A DNA stretch of 64,000 nucleotides from Pithys albifrons albifrons (Eukaryota > Chordata > Aves > Passeriformes > Thamnophilidae), in assembly GCF_047495875.1 (NCBI RefSeq), contig NC_092497.1, positions 29,455,889 to 29,519,888 of the forward strand, given 5' to 3'. The translations under genes and the position numbers were made by a program. Positions within the stretch are counted from its first letter, which is position 1. Each line of letters starts with the position of its first letter. The notes below the pieces were generated by a model. The model worked only from the letters and a program-made list of their open reading frames with translations, was not told the origin of the DNA and did no database searches. This document shows, piece after piece, positions 1 through 14,400 of the stretch.

Positions 1-217
1 TTCTCCTCTCTGGTAAGGATGCAGCAGCACTGTATTCCTGGAACTCAGAAGCGAACCAGTTTTCCATGATGCTGGAAGCCCCATATGCAGATCATATCAC
101 TTCAGCTACTGCAAGGTCTCTGAACTCCAGCAAGACCTTGATTGTTCTTTCTGTGGAGTCCATCTCCCAGATTTATGAGCTGACCACTATCTCCAACCAA
201 TCAGATTTTATACCTAG
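1..217 (+). CDS. ADGRV1: ADGRV1 exon 1 of window (EAR/EPTP region, 5' truncated by window edge)
   Basis: Residues 1-72, read from base 3. It contains [11 protein letters not shown] and the following [16 protein letters not shown], the pattern of an epitempin/EAR strand with W and F in the usual places. Ends in phase 2 at donor GTAGGT (218). The window starts inside this exon, so its true 5' border is unknown. The 467-bp intron that follows shows nothing recognisable. Confidence 0.93.
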
Positions 218-3200
218 GTAGGTTTTTGTTTCATGAAACTTTCTCTCAGCTCTTGCATTCCTTTTTCTGTGATACTGCTTTTGCTACAGTGGAGAGTATT
301 ATAGACTTCTGTGTATGTTCTGCTTGTTAACACTAAAGAGGATTTGTCACAGGTAGCTTTAGGATACCTGAAGTCAAACTCTTCACAACTGGCCTTAAAC
401 AACAGAAAGGAAAAAGTTGCAATTATGCCTTGAGGGTATTAAAGCTTTTATTTAGGCTAAATTAAATCACTTTAATAGGTAATTCCTGTAATTCTATATT
501 CTGTTGTAATTAAAAACAAACAAAACATTTACCACACAACCTTTTAATCCCAATTACTTACTGAGGAATGCAAGCAATAATTTCAGCTTCAAAAATGCTC
601 CTTAAATTTACAGTAGTGCTTTTAAAATTCCTTAGTTAGCTATCCTCAGTTTATAGTTACTTGATGTGTTTGTTTTTATGGTAGTTCAGGTGAATTGATA
701 TTTGAGCCTGGGGACCTGGAAGCTGTGATAGCAGTCAATATCCTGGATGATATCATTCCAGAGGAAGAAGAATGCTTTAAAGTGTGGCTGAAAAACCCTA
801 AGGGAGGTGCAGAGATTGGTGTTCACAGTTTTGTTAACATAATTATTCCTTCCAATGACAATGCCTATGGAGTCATTGCATTTGCTCAGGTAAAACTTAT
901 AAGGTAAATCATTAAAATATGTGCCCATCATTTCAGAATACTGAAATACAGACCGCAAATTAAGACATGTGATGGGTTGTTTTTTCTAATGTTGTGTAGC
1001 AAATTAAGTTAGAAGGTTTTTTGGTGTCCGTTTAGCATTGCTATTTGTTTAAATAGATGCAAGGTCAGAGGAACTCAGTTCCAGTCTGTCCCTATTTTGA
1101 GATTTTTGTGATCCACTTACATTTAGAATAACATATTACTTTGTCAGCTTAGTTTTGCAACAACCTAAAAATTCAGTTTTCAGATGGCATATGTAGTGTC
1201 ATAGAGTCATTACTGATCGGTTAATCAAGGGAATTCCATAAAAATCTTTTTCCTGTAAAAAAGACACTAATTGATTTGTGCCACAGGATGAACAAATCTG
1301 GCCAAACAATATAATTTGGAAAAATATACAGGTATTATTTAGAGTGGTAATTTTAAAATAATCCAATATTATAGAAGTTATCTAAACAGATATATGTATT
1401 AAATGCACACTGAAGAAATAAAGCAAGAAGAATTGTTACTGAAATGTAACATTACTTCTGGACTTGTGTAAGTAGAGTGAATAACAATAAAGTTACAGCG
1501 GTAACAATACATCTGTCTTGAAGGTCTACATGTTTTTTATCTGCTTCAAATGATTTGGACATAAAATACTGTACTAAAAAAATAACACAAAACATTGGAG
1601 TTTAGGATAAAGAGGTCTGACATTTTTAATTCTTACGTCTGTGAAGGTTAGAACTGTTGAGTAATTCTAAAATTAAGACATATAAATTTAATCAGTAGAC
1701 CTGTATTTAGTTGCTTAAGAGTAGGTTAACTTTTGATGCTCAGTATCTCTGACCCCCTTTTAATGCCCAGTTCCCTAAAGAAACTTTTCTTTGTAAGAAT
1801 ATAACATTTTGGCTCTGGTACTGTATGTTTTCCAGAATTCTTTATTTAAGCAAGTTGAAGAAATGGAACAGGACAGTTTAATCACCTTGAATATTGAACG
1901 TTTAATAGGAACATATGGAAGAATTACAGTAGAATGGGTCGCTAATGGGAGCATAAGTGATGTATTTCCAGCTTCAGGAATGGTATGGCAATAATATCAC
2001 TGTGATTGCGGTAGCAGTGACTGTATTGTCTCTGACAATAGGTACAGATATACTGAGAGAGAGAAGGATTGTACAACATTGTACTATTGTCCCACTTTCC
2101 TATTAATTTCTGCTTCCTGGTCCTTTCCTGTGATTCTGGGAGTTTGCATTTCTGGCTGGCATATAATACCTCAGCATCACTCCTGCTCTTCTAGAAACTG
2201 ATATTGCAATGCTGTCCAGACACTGGAAATGTGTATATGTAGTATCCTGTTCCCATCTTTTTTTTCCTGCTGTGAGATCCAGCTACTATGTCAAATCATT
2301 TGCATAGGTGGGAGTCTGGGAGCGTTTGCCTTTTTACCCCGATCTCAATACAACGGTGACCTTAAGTGGCCCAGAAGAATATGGCAAGTCCCAGTTTTCT
2401 CTGTTTCTGAGACTTTTTATATTTCCTACCACTAAAACCAAATGTTTCCAGCCAGCCAAAGCGCTTGGTATGACTTGGGACCAGGAGGAGCCAGGTTCTG
2501 TAAGTCAAAGCTCACCCCCTTGTGGCCATCTGTTGCAGACTCAAAGCCCTAAAAAACTTTAGAGAAAAATAAGAGGGAAAATGAGAGATGCCAAAACTGA
2601 AATTCTTAGAGTACTCCTCGAGTATTCCAGATGAATTCTTTATGATTTTGCTGCATAGGTTTACAGATGAGTTGGAAAGGTAAAGGTGTAATGCTGTTCA
2701 CTGGAAATTTCTGTTTATCCTTCACAGTAGGTGTAACCTAAGTATTTATTGACATGTTTTCCTTTTTGAGAAAGACCTAGTCAAGTGTCTGACCCTTTGA
2801 GTTTAAAAATCAGAATATATATAGACAAAACATGTATCAATTATTTTATCTGAAGAAAAAAGTGTTGAGTAGACACTTCTTCAGTTGGCAGTGATTTTGA
2901 CAGATGCGTTGTTCATCCTTCTATTGACATATATTTATGTAGTGGGTTGACCTTTGTCAATTGACAGACCCCCACCTCTCGTACTGCTTCATCTGAGCAG
3001 GATGGGGAGAAAAATAAGGTGGGAAAGCTTGAGATGAAGGCAGTTGAGTAAGAAAAGCAAAGCTGTTGTCCACCTGGAATTGTCCAAGGTTTTCAATACA
3101 GCCTCCCACAGACACCTCCTGAAGAAACTGGTGCATTATTCTGCACTCAGAGGGTGGTGGTAAATAGCTCCTTTTCAAACTGAGGACCTGCAAAAGCATG

Positions 3201-6200
3201 GTCCCTTGTGAATGAATATTGAGCCCAGTACTGTTGAATGTCTTCTTAAGTGATCTGGTGGGTAGGACCAAGTGTTCTCAGATGAAGTTTGCCAGTGATA
3301 TGAAATGGAGTGAGGAAGTGGGCACTTTGGAAGGAAGTGCCACCGTGCTGGAAGACCTAGGTAGGCTGGAATATTCATCAGGAACAAGTGTAAGGCTTTG
3401 CATTTTGAAAAATATAGTCTGTGAGCGGAGCACCCACTGGGATCTACCTGGGTGCTCTGGTGAAAGGGACCTGGGGGTCCTGTTGGTCTTTAATAAGCTC
3501 AATATGACCTTATTAATAATTAATAAGATCAATATGTGAACACTGTGGCAATCCACCAGGATGTTTCTGGATGGCATCAACAAGGCCATCCCCAGCAGAG
3601 ATAAAGAAGTCATTATCCCACTCTGCACTTGTTGGGCTACACCTGGAATACTATGTTCAGTTTTGGGGTTTTTCCACTATGAAAAATAGGTATGGAGACC
3701 ATGGACAGTGTCTGGAGCTGGTCACAAATATGGCCAGAGGACTGGGAAGCCTGTAATATGAGGAAGGACTGAGAGAACTATTCAGTCTTGAGAAAAAAAG
3801 GCTAAGAGGAGACCTTATTGCCATGCTCCAGTATTTAAAGTTTGGCTACAAAGGAGATGTCCTTTTTAAAAGGTGTTACATTGAAAAGGCAAGGGATACA
3901 AGTTACTCTTGGGGAGATTCTAATTGGACATAAGTGGAAAATTTTTCATCATGAGAACAATCATCCATTTGCGTAATTCCCCCAGGGGGATTGTGGATTC
4001 CCAAACACTGACAATTTTAAGATTGAGCTGGACAGGGTGCTAGGCTGTCTTGTCTAGACTGTGCTACTGCTGAGAAAGTTTGAACTTGATGATCTTTGAG
4101 GTCTTTTGCAAACTTGTATTCTATGATTCTATAAAAGATATATATATGTGTGTATGTGTGTGTATTCGTTTTATAACTGACAGAGTTTTACAGAATAAAA
4201 CAGTTCATGTAAAAACATTGAGGGTAAGTTTGACTTTTTTTCCCTTTCCCTCTAACACTCTAGATTACATTTTCAGAAGGTCAAGCTCTGTCCACAATCA
4301 CCCTGACAATTCTTGCCGACAGTGTTGCAGAGCTTTCAGAGACTGTGGAAATCACACTCACCCACGTTACCACTATGGGTGTTGAAGATACCACAAAAGG
4401 AGCTGTCATTGATCCCAAGAGGGCAAGAGCTGTGCTTACCATTTTACCCAGTGACTCTCCGCATGGTGTGATTGAGTGGCATATAGAATCTCTCTTTGTT
4501 AAAACCACAGAGCCAGAAGGTAAATCTGCTTCTTGATTCTTAGGAAAGCATGTGTGTTTTTTTTTAAAGTCAGCATTATTGAAGCTATAACGTTGGTTGT
4601 ATATATATAATACATGTATCATGTATCTATCTTGAAGTTTTGCATTAAAGTTGTGTAAACAGAAATAGTCCTTAAAATACATAACTGTGCTATTATGTTC
4701 CATACATTTTATGATGTATTTCACATATCAGCATTATCCAGCCATTGTTTAGAAGGTAAGTTATTTTTATCTTAGCATCTTGTGTTTCAAATCACAAATG
4801 CGTAAAATACTTCTGTTTATATAAAAACCTGAACTTGCCCATTTAATGAGATTAATATTTTGTTTAAAATAATTTGCATAGAAAGACTTTCTTCTAGAAG
4901 TGGCTCAAAAAGGAAAGCTTTTTGCTTTGTGGGATAAGGGAAGGAAGGAAACAGTAGGAATTAATTTCATTGCAATAGAAAAGTGAAAGAGTATTTTGCT
5001 GCTTGCCAGATGCATGCTTGATTGGGTTGTGTCAGTTTTCCTTCTAGGCATCAAGTGAAGTTGTGATCTTCCAGGCAGTTGGCCAGAGGAGAAGTGCTGT
5101 GATGCTCAGGCTCCTGCCCTCCCTTCTGGCCCAGGGAGCTCGGCAGCTGATGCTTTGTCATTCTCTTCAGCCTCTCTGCAGCTGCCTGATGGGCTATTCA
5201 TACTTCTATAGCCCAACAGAAATTTCCTGACAATTTCATGTTCTGTCCATATTAACAAATGGCATATATGAAAAATACATTTTCTATCAGAGCATATTAC
5301 CTCCTTACCACTTCTATCTTCAAATGACTTAGTGTAGGTAGGTTTTAGTGTCTGAAAGTATTGTGAAAGGTTTCTGTTGATTTCTTGCATACTCACATAT
5401 TATAAACATTTATGCTTTGAAGTTAAGATTCAAGAAATGTGTTTAGCTTTTATTAGTTTCACAGGTGGCTTTTTCCAATCTTTAAGTGTTGTATTTTCTA
5501 ATGAATTATATTCAGGTGATAACTGGAAAGTAATATTTAATTAACACAAGTAATAGAAACTGGTTTCAAGTTCAAAGTGTCAAGTTCTCCAGTCATAAAC
5601 TGACCACTTTTAGCCAGCTGATATGTTTTGTCATTTATTGGAAAAAATGGCAAATCTGCTTTTCGAAATGAGAGTTGAGCCTGACTGATACTAGTCTGTC
5701 TCTTCAACATTGGAGTTAAGGAAATGTAAAATTTATAGCCAGAGTGACTGCCCTCGATGCTGCTTTTTGTGTTAGAATCAGTAGTGTTCACCTAGGCATG
5801 TAAGGCCAGGAAAAATATGAGATGGAAGTTTTGAAAGGTAACTGAAGTGTTGAAGTAATAATCTGTGTAACAAACATATAAAACTGTAAATTTTCTATAT
5901 TTTATTTTTCCTCTAGATGCAGTTTTTAAATGCTTTCCTGATGTCTTGTGTTGTGTGTTCACACCACTTCTGTGTGCTCATTTGCCTGAGCTCTTGAATT
6001 ACCCGGGTACTGCTATGTTGCTGAGCAGAAGTGAATTGGGCAAGCAGCTCCAGTAGTTAGGTGAGCTGAAAATCACGCAGGGCAAGGGTAAAAAGGAAGC
6101 TCTGTAGGGTTCCATCCTCTGCCTGGTTCTCTTTAACATCTTCATGAATGTCTTGGATGCAGAACTGAAAAGAATACTAAATAAGTTTGCTGACAACACT

Positions 6201-8410
6201 AAATTGGGAGGAAATGTTGACTCCCTGGAAGTCAGGGAGCCCCCAAAGAGAGACCTTAATAAATTAGAGAGATGGAGAATCACCAAGCATAGGAAGTTCA
6301 ACAAGGAGAAGTGCTGGATTTTGCACCTGGATGGAACAACTGTGGTTGTGTGTATAGACTGGGAATGAGATGCTCTAAAACAGCACCATGGAAAGGAACC
6401 TAGGGGTCCTGGTGGATGACAAGTTGAACTGGCAGCCAGGAGGGCCAACTGTGTCTTGGAGGGCATCAGGCAAAGCATCACCAGCTGGGTGAAGGAGGGG
6501 ATTGTTCTGCTCTGCTCTGCACTAGGGAGGCTCACCTTGAATATTGTGTGCAGTTTAGGGCAGTGCAATATAAGAAAGATACTTAGATATTTGAGATTGT
6601 CCAAAGGAGGACAATGAAGATGGTGAAGGAACTGGAGGGGAAGTCGTATGAGGAGTGGCCGAGGTGACTTGGTCTGTTCAGCCTGGAGAAGAGGAGGCTG
6701 AGGGGAGACCTCAGTGTGGTCTTCAACATCTTCACAAGGGTAACTGGAAGGGCAGGTACACATCTCTTCACTCTTGTAATCAGTGTCAGGACTTGAGGAA
6801 ATGGCATGAATCAAGGGAGGTTTAGGTTGGATATTAGGAAGAGGTTCTTCACCCAGAGGGTATTTGGACACTGGAACAACCTCCCCAGGGAAGTGGTCAC
6901 AGCACCAAGCCTGACAGAGTTCAAGAAGCATTTGTGCAATGATCTCAGCCCATGGTGTGATTCCTGGTGTGTCAAGGCACTGGACTGGAGTTGGACTCAA
7001 TGATCTTGATGATCCCTTTCAACTCAACATATTCTATGATTCTAAAACAATAATTTCTTGATTTTTTCCCCCTCCTTTTTATAGGGCAAGTGAATTCCAC
7101 TTCTCTTACTCTACAAATTCTTCGAGAACAAGGATTTGTCGGAGAGCTTGCAATTCATTTGAGCACTGCACCAAACTTTGAACTTCCTCTCTCCAACCGA
7201 GCAACTGAGAACGAGGATTATATACTGGAAAAGAAAACAGTCATTATGGCAGAGAATGCAGCAGCAACTTCTGTTGTAGTCACTATTTTGCCAGTGAGTA
7301 GCCTCATTAATAGCCTTAAAATGTTTTTTAAAGAAAGGGAAATGGTACTGATTTTGTACTAGAAATATATTCTTGCAGCCACCTCTCAAAACAACTTGTG
7401 TATTCACCATTGAAAATGAATAAAATTTTTTGGTTTGTTATAGTCCCAAGATTAACCTATAAAAATGGCAAAGAAAAATATTATAAATGCCTTAGGTGCT
7501 TTTTGTTTCGCTAACTTGTTGCAGGTTTATACAGAGGATTTATTCTACTTTACTTACTTCTCAACAGATTTGTTCTGTAGATCTGAAAATGTTATTTTTG
7601 ACCAAATATATGTATATTATTTAAAAATATTAAGAATGGAGGTAATGCTTTTCAAATTATGTCTTACTTTCTGAGATCTAGCCAGATGTTTTCTAATTAA
7701 CAGAAAAAAGAGACAGCTGGCACTACTTTCCACTGCTCTTGCCAATTTGGAGTCTCAGCAAAAGTAGTCTTCTTCACCTTTCATGTGGTATGAAGCAAGG
7801 CATTGGTTACATGGTCCCAAATGCTGAAAACTTTTGAATAGAAAGCAACCTACAAGTAGTAACCTTCCTGCATACATTATAACTTGGAGTGTTTTATTAA
7901 TAAAGTTTGATTTTAAAATATTTTTTTCAGGACCATATTCCAGAATTACAGGAAGTATTTATAATCAATATTACTGATGTGCAGCTGGTTACTTCTTCAT
8001 CTGGAGGTCAGCCAAGTGTGAAGAGGCTTGGGTTAGAAATAGCTGAAATAACAATTGAGGAAAATGATGATGCCAGAGGAATATTTAATTTTAATGTTAC
8101 AAAGGTAAGTAAGTCTGAATGAAAAATATTTGAAGTAGCATTCCAGCGAGAGAGTCTGGGTTTTTTAGACCAGTTCTAAGAGTGTTCTGATAGGCTTTAT
8201 GACACTATAGTGTTCTGGGTAAAATGGCCAGATACCAGTTAAACAATTCCTTATTAAGAGGTTCATCTTAAGTAATATACAGAATTTATTAGGAAGATGG
8301 CAGTGCTAAAACCAGTGTCATAGACAAGGACCTCAGAAGCTCATGTAATCCAGGCCTTTGGTCAAAGCAAGGTCAATGCTAAATCCAGAGCGTTTTACAA
8401 GTAATTATGT

Positions 8411-8441
<31 letters not shown>

Positions 8442-11400
8442 ACTGCAAGTCAATTTGCAAAACAAACACAAAAAGTTTGCTGAGACACTCAGCAGTTTAT
8501 TGTTGAATTTACAGGATATCACTGGAGCTGTTTCTGGTTATGAGGTGCCACCACCACAGAATGTACTGAAACTTCCAGTTGTTCGACAGGCTGGAAGGTT
8601 TGGGTCAGTAACTCTGTACTGGGAAGCCATTCATTCAACTGCCAGCTTTGAAGACTTTGCACCGTCATTTGGAAACCTTACATTTTCAGAGGGTCAGGTA
8701 TGCATTTTCTGAAAGTTTAGCTGTCTCTGGGTTACCAGCTTAAGAGTTTCATGTGTGTTCTTCTACCAGAATTTGCATATTTTAATTTAAAATATTTTAT
8801 TTATGGCCTTGTGTTTGTGAATGGTGCTCCCAGCTTCAGTTCTTGAACATGGAAAAACAGAATATTCATAAGCATTGACCAAGTAGGCTTGTATGCCTTT
8901 GATACCTGCACAAATGAGGACATAATTTATAATAAACCCTATTACACTGAAAATTTGTGACATAATCCATCTTCTCTGTAAATTCTCAGAATAAGCCTGT
9001 ATGTTTTCTTAGCTGTATTCTACATATAGTTTTAAATTTCATGCTGCACCTGAGAATACTTAGTGTACACAAGGGATTTTGATTTCAAGTGAATATAACT
9101 GCTCTTCAGCAAATAGGATATACTTAGTGAGCAGAATTTTGACTGAAGTACAATATTGTCAACCTGCATTATCTAGTGAGTAGCAAAGCAGAGAAGTCTG
9201 CTGATTTTAGCATACAAGATTTACACTGATGGAATTAAAAACTACCCATGAGATTATGTCTTCTTTTTATAAATATAGGAGTATGAGAAGAAGAATGAAC
9301 TGAAAAATGTCTGTTTAAATGCAATTTACCCTATTTTAAATTTTTTCAAACAATTCACAGAATATTATAAATGAAACTTTATTGCTTTTTTCTTTTTAAC
9401 CTCTCTACAGGCTACAGGAGAAATAGAAATCACAATAATAGATGACAATGAAGTTGAATTCCTTGAGATTTTCAAGATTGCCCTGGTGAGAGTAACGGGT
9501 GGTGCAAGACTTGGAAATGACACCCTGGTAACTGTTGCTATTCCACCAAATGATTCTCCTGTTGGAGTATTTGGGTTTGAGGAGAAGAATGTGAGTTTAA
9601 TTTGGATTGTACTCTTTTCTGCTAAAGCTGGGTAGTGTGTTTGTGTCACTACTACATAGCTGATTTTTGTAAACTTTCATTGCAGTGGAAGACATGACTC
9701 ACTGAAAGGGTGTTAGTGCTTGTCTTCATCTAGCTGTGTCAGATTGGAATAACAGTGAAAGTGCTGCTGCATAAATACAGATTTCTGTGTGACTGAGTCA
9801 ATTTAATTCAGTATACTAAGAAATCAGGACATCCCAGCTATGATTTTTTGTGGACTTTTGAATATTAAAATGGTTTTATATTAATCTTTGTTACTATAAG
9901 TAATATTTGAAAACAAATTACAAAGCATATCTGATCTTAGTTCTTGCAGTGCTTCTGCTCTCCATTTTGCTGGTGCTGTGCCTCCTGGTGACTCATTGTC
10001 TAGTTGTTTTGAATCATAAGGCATACAGAAATAACGAGTGACTAATCTTTGGCAGCAGAATTCAACACATTCCTTATGTCTGTTATCTTCCTGTTCATTT
10101 TCACTTCTCTTGTTGTTTTGGATTGTCATTGATAATGTTTTTTTTTGTTTTTTATCTCAAATTGATATCAAAGCCTTTTGCTACAGCCTTTCCAACACTC
10201 TCCTTCTCCATCAGGTAACAGTGAAGGAACCTCAGAAACCTGATGATTCTGCTGCAGTTGTTTCACTCACTGTGAGTCGAAGTCAGGGAGGACAAGGAGC
10301 AGTTAAAGTGCTGTGGATTCTCGAGGAAGCAGCCAGACATGATCTGACCCCTCTAAATGGTACCCTCCATTTCAATGAGGTATTTCTGATATTGCTATAA
10401 ACTATTTACTATTAGATTTACAAGTTATTTCTTCTACTTGTTGTTATGTGTTTATAGAAGTAGAGGGCTACTAAGTATTATACACTAAAAAAGGTCAGTT
10501 AGAACTGGTGATGTTAGCAGTATTTAGTGTTTTTTCAAGCAGTAAAGGAAAGCTGACACGCTCTTTGTAGGGCAGCATAATGTAAGCATTAGGAAGGTAG
10601 GTTCTTCAACCCTCAATTTTTTTACAATTAAGAAAGAGGAATCAAAATGTACTGAATGTGAATAATGATTACAGAAACATTGCACTACAGTGTCATGGAA
10701 TCGAAAAGGAAAATTTCTGTTGAAAGGGTGAGAAGGATAAATGAAGGCTCAAGAACTGCAGATGAAATAAAAAATCAAACTAAAGCAAAAATCACTTGAG
10801 TAACTTTCAGACTGGACAGTGGTATTTTATTTTGTATTTCATGGCAGGTTAAAACTCTGTGGTGGGAACCAAAATATCGGATACTGATGCTGCCTTAATT
10901 CTGATCTTTTGCTGTCTACTCAAAATATTTAATGAAGAAAGGTGTTTTAACAAACCGTAGTCTATTCTCTCTGTACAAGTCTGCTCAGCAGTAAATAAAC
11001 AGGCATGCTGGTAATTTTAGTTTTAATCAGCTGGATAGACAATTTTTGTAAGACCACCAGTATCTGGCACAGTTTTGTTATCATTCTGCTATCCTTCCTG
11101 TAATGGTAGGCTTTGACAGTGTTTTTTCATCTTGAAGTTTTAAATGTGCATAAGTGTAAGAATACAATTACGTATATGTAGTATACTAAAGTTACACAAT
11201 ATGTATGCCACTTCCAACAACAAAAATGTGGATTAGACAGAAATTTTCTGTGACCTAATATATCTAATCTTAATAATGTGTTAATCCTTAGAATGTTCAT
11301 GTGCTCTTGAATATCCACTTTCTGAAGGAAAAGATTTTGTGTAAAGTTTCCTCTGAGTTCACAGCCAGTATATGAATACAATTTCAAAGTACTTTCAAGT

Positions 11401-14400
11401 GCATTGAGTTGAAAATAGCTAGGATATTTTTAAGGTGGCACATAATGTTTGAGAGACAATTTTTATTATTTATTAATCTGTGAGAAAACATTTCAGCCAG
11501 ATCAGAAATTTAATATTTAAAAAATATTAGAGAATATGTCGAGCATTCTTCACACTTGATATGTTAAAAAAAATACTGTATTTTGTTTAGTTTCATTTAA
11601 TATATATGGGTACCTTCTGGTGTTTACATGATGCAGACTGAATCCCAGAAGCTGATTGTTTTGCATGCGATACAAGATGGTCTGCTGGAGGGGAATGAAA
11701 CATTTACCATTCAGCTAGTCTCTACTGGTGATGCAGAGATATCCCCTGTAAATGGTAAACAATTAATTCATTCTATTTGGAGATATTTCATATGAGAACT
11801 CTTCTAAGTCTGTTCATATTATTTTAGTCTGCAGTACTTAGGTGTTTTGTTTGCAGCTAGCTAGTTTTGAAAGTTAGTCCTTCTCCCTATGTTGTTTCCT
11901 TGTCAGAAGAAATCAAAGGGAATTACATGGTCCCTCTGGCTTAATCATTAATGACACAAAATTTACAAAAGTTAGCTCACTGGTTAGTTTTTATTTATCA
12001 AGAAAAACTTTGTTCTCTTCATAGGTGTTGCAACCATCATTATTGTGGGAGATGAAGGAGCTTCTGGGATGGTTGGGATAGCCCATTCCTCCAGGGATAT
12101 TCTAATTGGAGAACCTTCAGGAAATTATAATGGAACTGCTCTTATCAGGTAGGTACATCTCTCATTTTTCCAAGGAAGGACAGCAACTCAAATTCCAAAG
12201 CTATGAGACTCCATATTTGGGAAGAATTTATTGAATGCTGCATTTCATTATCAATTCTATCATCAGAACTATTTTTAAAATTAGATAGTTGGTTTTAAAG
12301 AAGGGCAGAATATACTATGTATTTGTCTTTTCAGTGTTACTGAGGAGGTCCAAATATTCCTCTCTGTCTTTAAATTATTTACAACATTGATTTATTAGAG
12401 GAAAGAGGATCCTAATAAAAAGAAATGGGCAAGGGAATCGGTGACATTTCAAGGTGTTTTGTACCTTCAAGAATTCAATTCAGGATTTGTGCCTGAATAG
12501 TATTTCAGTACATTGCTACGGTGTCTAGCATAAACAATGTGGGAACTGGGGGTTTGGTGGAAACAAAATGCAATTGTTTCATTGTCAACTGAAAACAAGT
12601 TGAAGAAATTAAGATGTTGCCATACCTTCTAAGAGCATTGTTAAAAAGGATTATGACACTTTCCATTGGTGAACCAGCAAATATACCGTGACTTAGTTCA
12701 CCAAGTCTAATGTAGGGTTTTAGACAAACAACAGGCTGAACATTTCTCAGATCTCACTGAGGTATTTTAGCGTTCTTCTGTCTTTGAAACCAAATTGCCT
12801 CTGGGCATTAACCTAAAGCCCAATTTCCCTTCTGTTTTGCATATCGTGTATTTGGAAAAGCAGAATGGAGCCAAGAGAAACCTGTTTTGAGACTTTGTCT
12901 TTGGGCTATACATGCAAAGAAACTTGAAAGATCTCTTGGTAAAATTACAGCTCAAGATGCCTCCTCACACAGGGAAATAAAAGAGAACTTCCAAAGTGTT
13001 ATTGCCTAAAGAGGGAATTCTAGTCATCTAGTCATCATCAAGTACATTAAAACTCAAGCTTCATATTACTAATAACATTAACATTACACTCATGCACAAC
13101 ATAAGATGTACTCTCTATGGATTGGATATTATATGCTAAAGGTAAAAATAAAATCTGTATTTGTGTTCCTACCTACAGCCTGATACGTGGCCCGGGGATT
13201 TTTGGGGAGATCATTATATATTGGAATATAACACCTCCTCATCACACAGAATTTGCTGAGCTATCAGGGACCTTGACCATGCGAGATAGGCAGTCTGCAG
13301 CTGTTGTTCTAATACAGGTATATGAGACATGTGACACCAGTAGCTATTTCAAGTACTTCCTTTTATTTCCTTAGGAGCTTGGTTAGAAATTTGTTATACT
13401 TCTATCTCTGGAAATAGTTTGAATCCTTTTAGCTTTTGTTGGTGCTTCTCCCTAGGCTGTAGATGACAACTGTCCTGAGGAGAAGCATTACTACCAGTTT
13501 CAACTAGCCAGAATCAGTGGTGGAGGACTCATAAATGAATCTAGCAGCACAGCAAATATTACCATGGCCGCCAGTGATTATCCATATGGAGAGTTTGCAT
13601 TTTCCCAGGAACTGTTGCAAACAACAGAAGAAGAAAAATGGGTATTAGATTAAAATTCCTTCTTATGTAAAATTAGGGGTAGGTATATATATTGTTGCTA
13701 GAATTGTGCTCTGCTTTAGAAAGAAAATAAATCAGTCTCCAGAATGACTATCTGAGAATTTTGGAGTACTCTGAGAAGGAAGGCTTTCTGATAAGGTTCA
13801 CGTACTCTGTACTTAATAGATCAAATTATTGTTACCTGACAGAACCATTGGAAAGGTCCCTTTAGAAAAGCTTCATAAAGGCAACTGTAACAGAAAACAA
13901 AGCCATCTTTTAAAGACAATGTCCTCTTTCCCTCAGGTTAACATCACTGTTGTGCGTTCCAGGGGATCCTATGGCAAAGTACGTCTTTGCTTTCAGATAA
14001 TAAGTGGAACAGCAGAAGAGGGAATGGATTTCACTCCTACAGAAAGGGAAATGGTATTTGAACCACAGGAGGAGAGTAAAGTGGTTTTGATTGAAATTCA
14101 TGATGATGATTTTCCTGAAGGTCCTGAAGACTTTTCAGTTATGATTATTGAAGTGGAACTCCAAGGAAGGTAAAGATAAAATTCCCCGTTGATTGGTTAC
14201 AAGCAGAAGAAAAAAGTATATTTGGATTCTGAGCTATGCGCAAAGAGTAATTTCCGGATTTCATCTATTTTACTGTAAATCTTTATAATATAGCTATAAT
14301 TGTAATCATAATAGAAATTGAATGTATGGGCAACACAATTATTTTATAGTGTAAAGACATTGCTTATTAAGATTTATTAAAGCTAAAAGTCCACAGATTA

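Noticed and set aside
2229..2562. Possible exon or LTR fragment in intron 3
   Set aside because: Exons 3 and 4 join in phase and match the receptor without it; no LTR ends or conserved motif can be seen.
5999..7000. Open frame of 333 codons on the minus strand, the longest in the window
   Set aside because: It is antisense to a clear sense CR1 LINE and its protein resembles nothing; it is a shadow frame.
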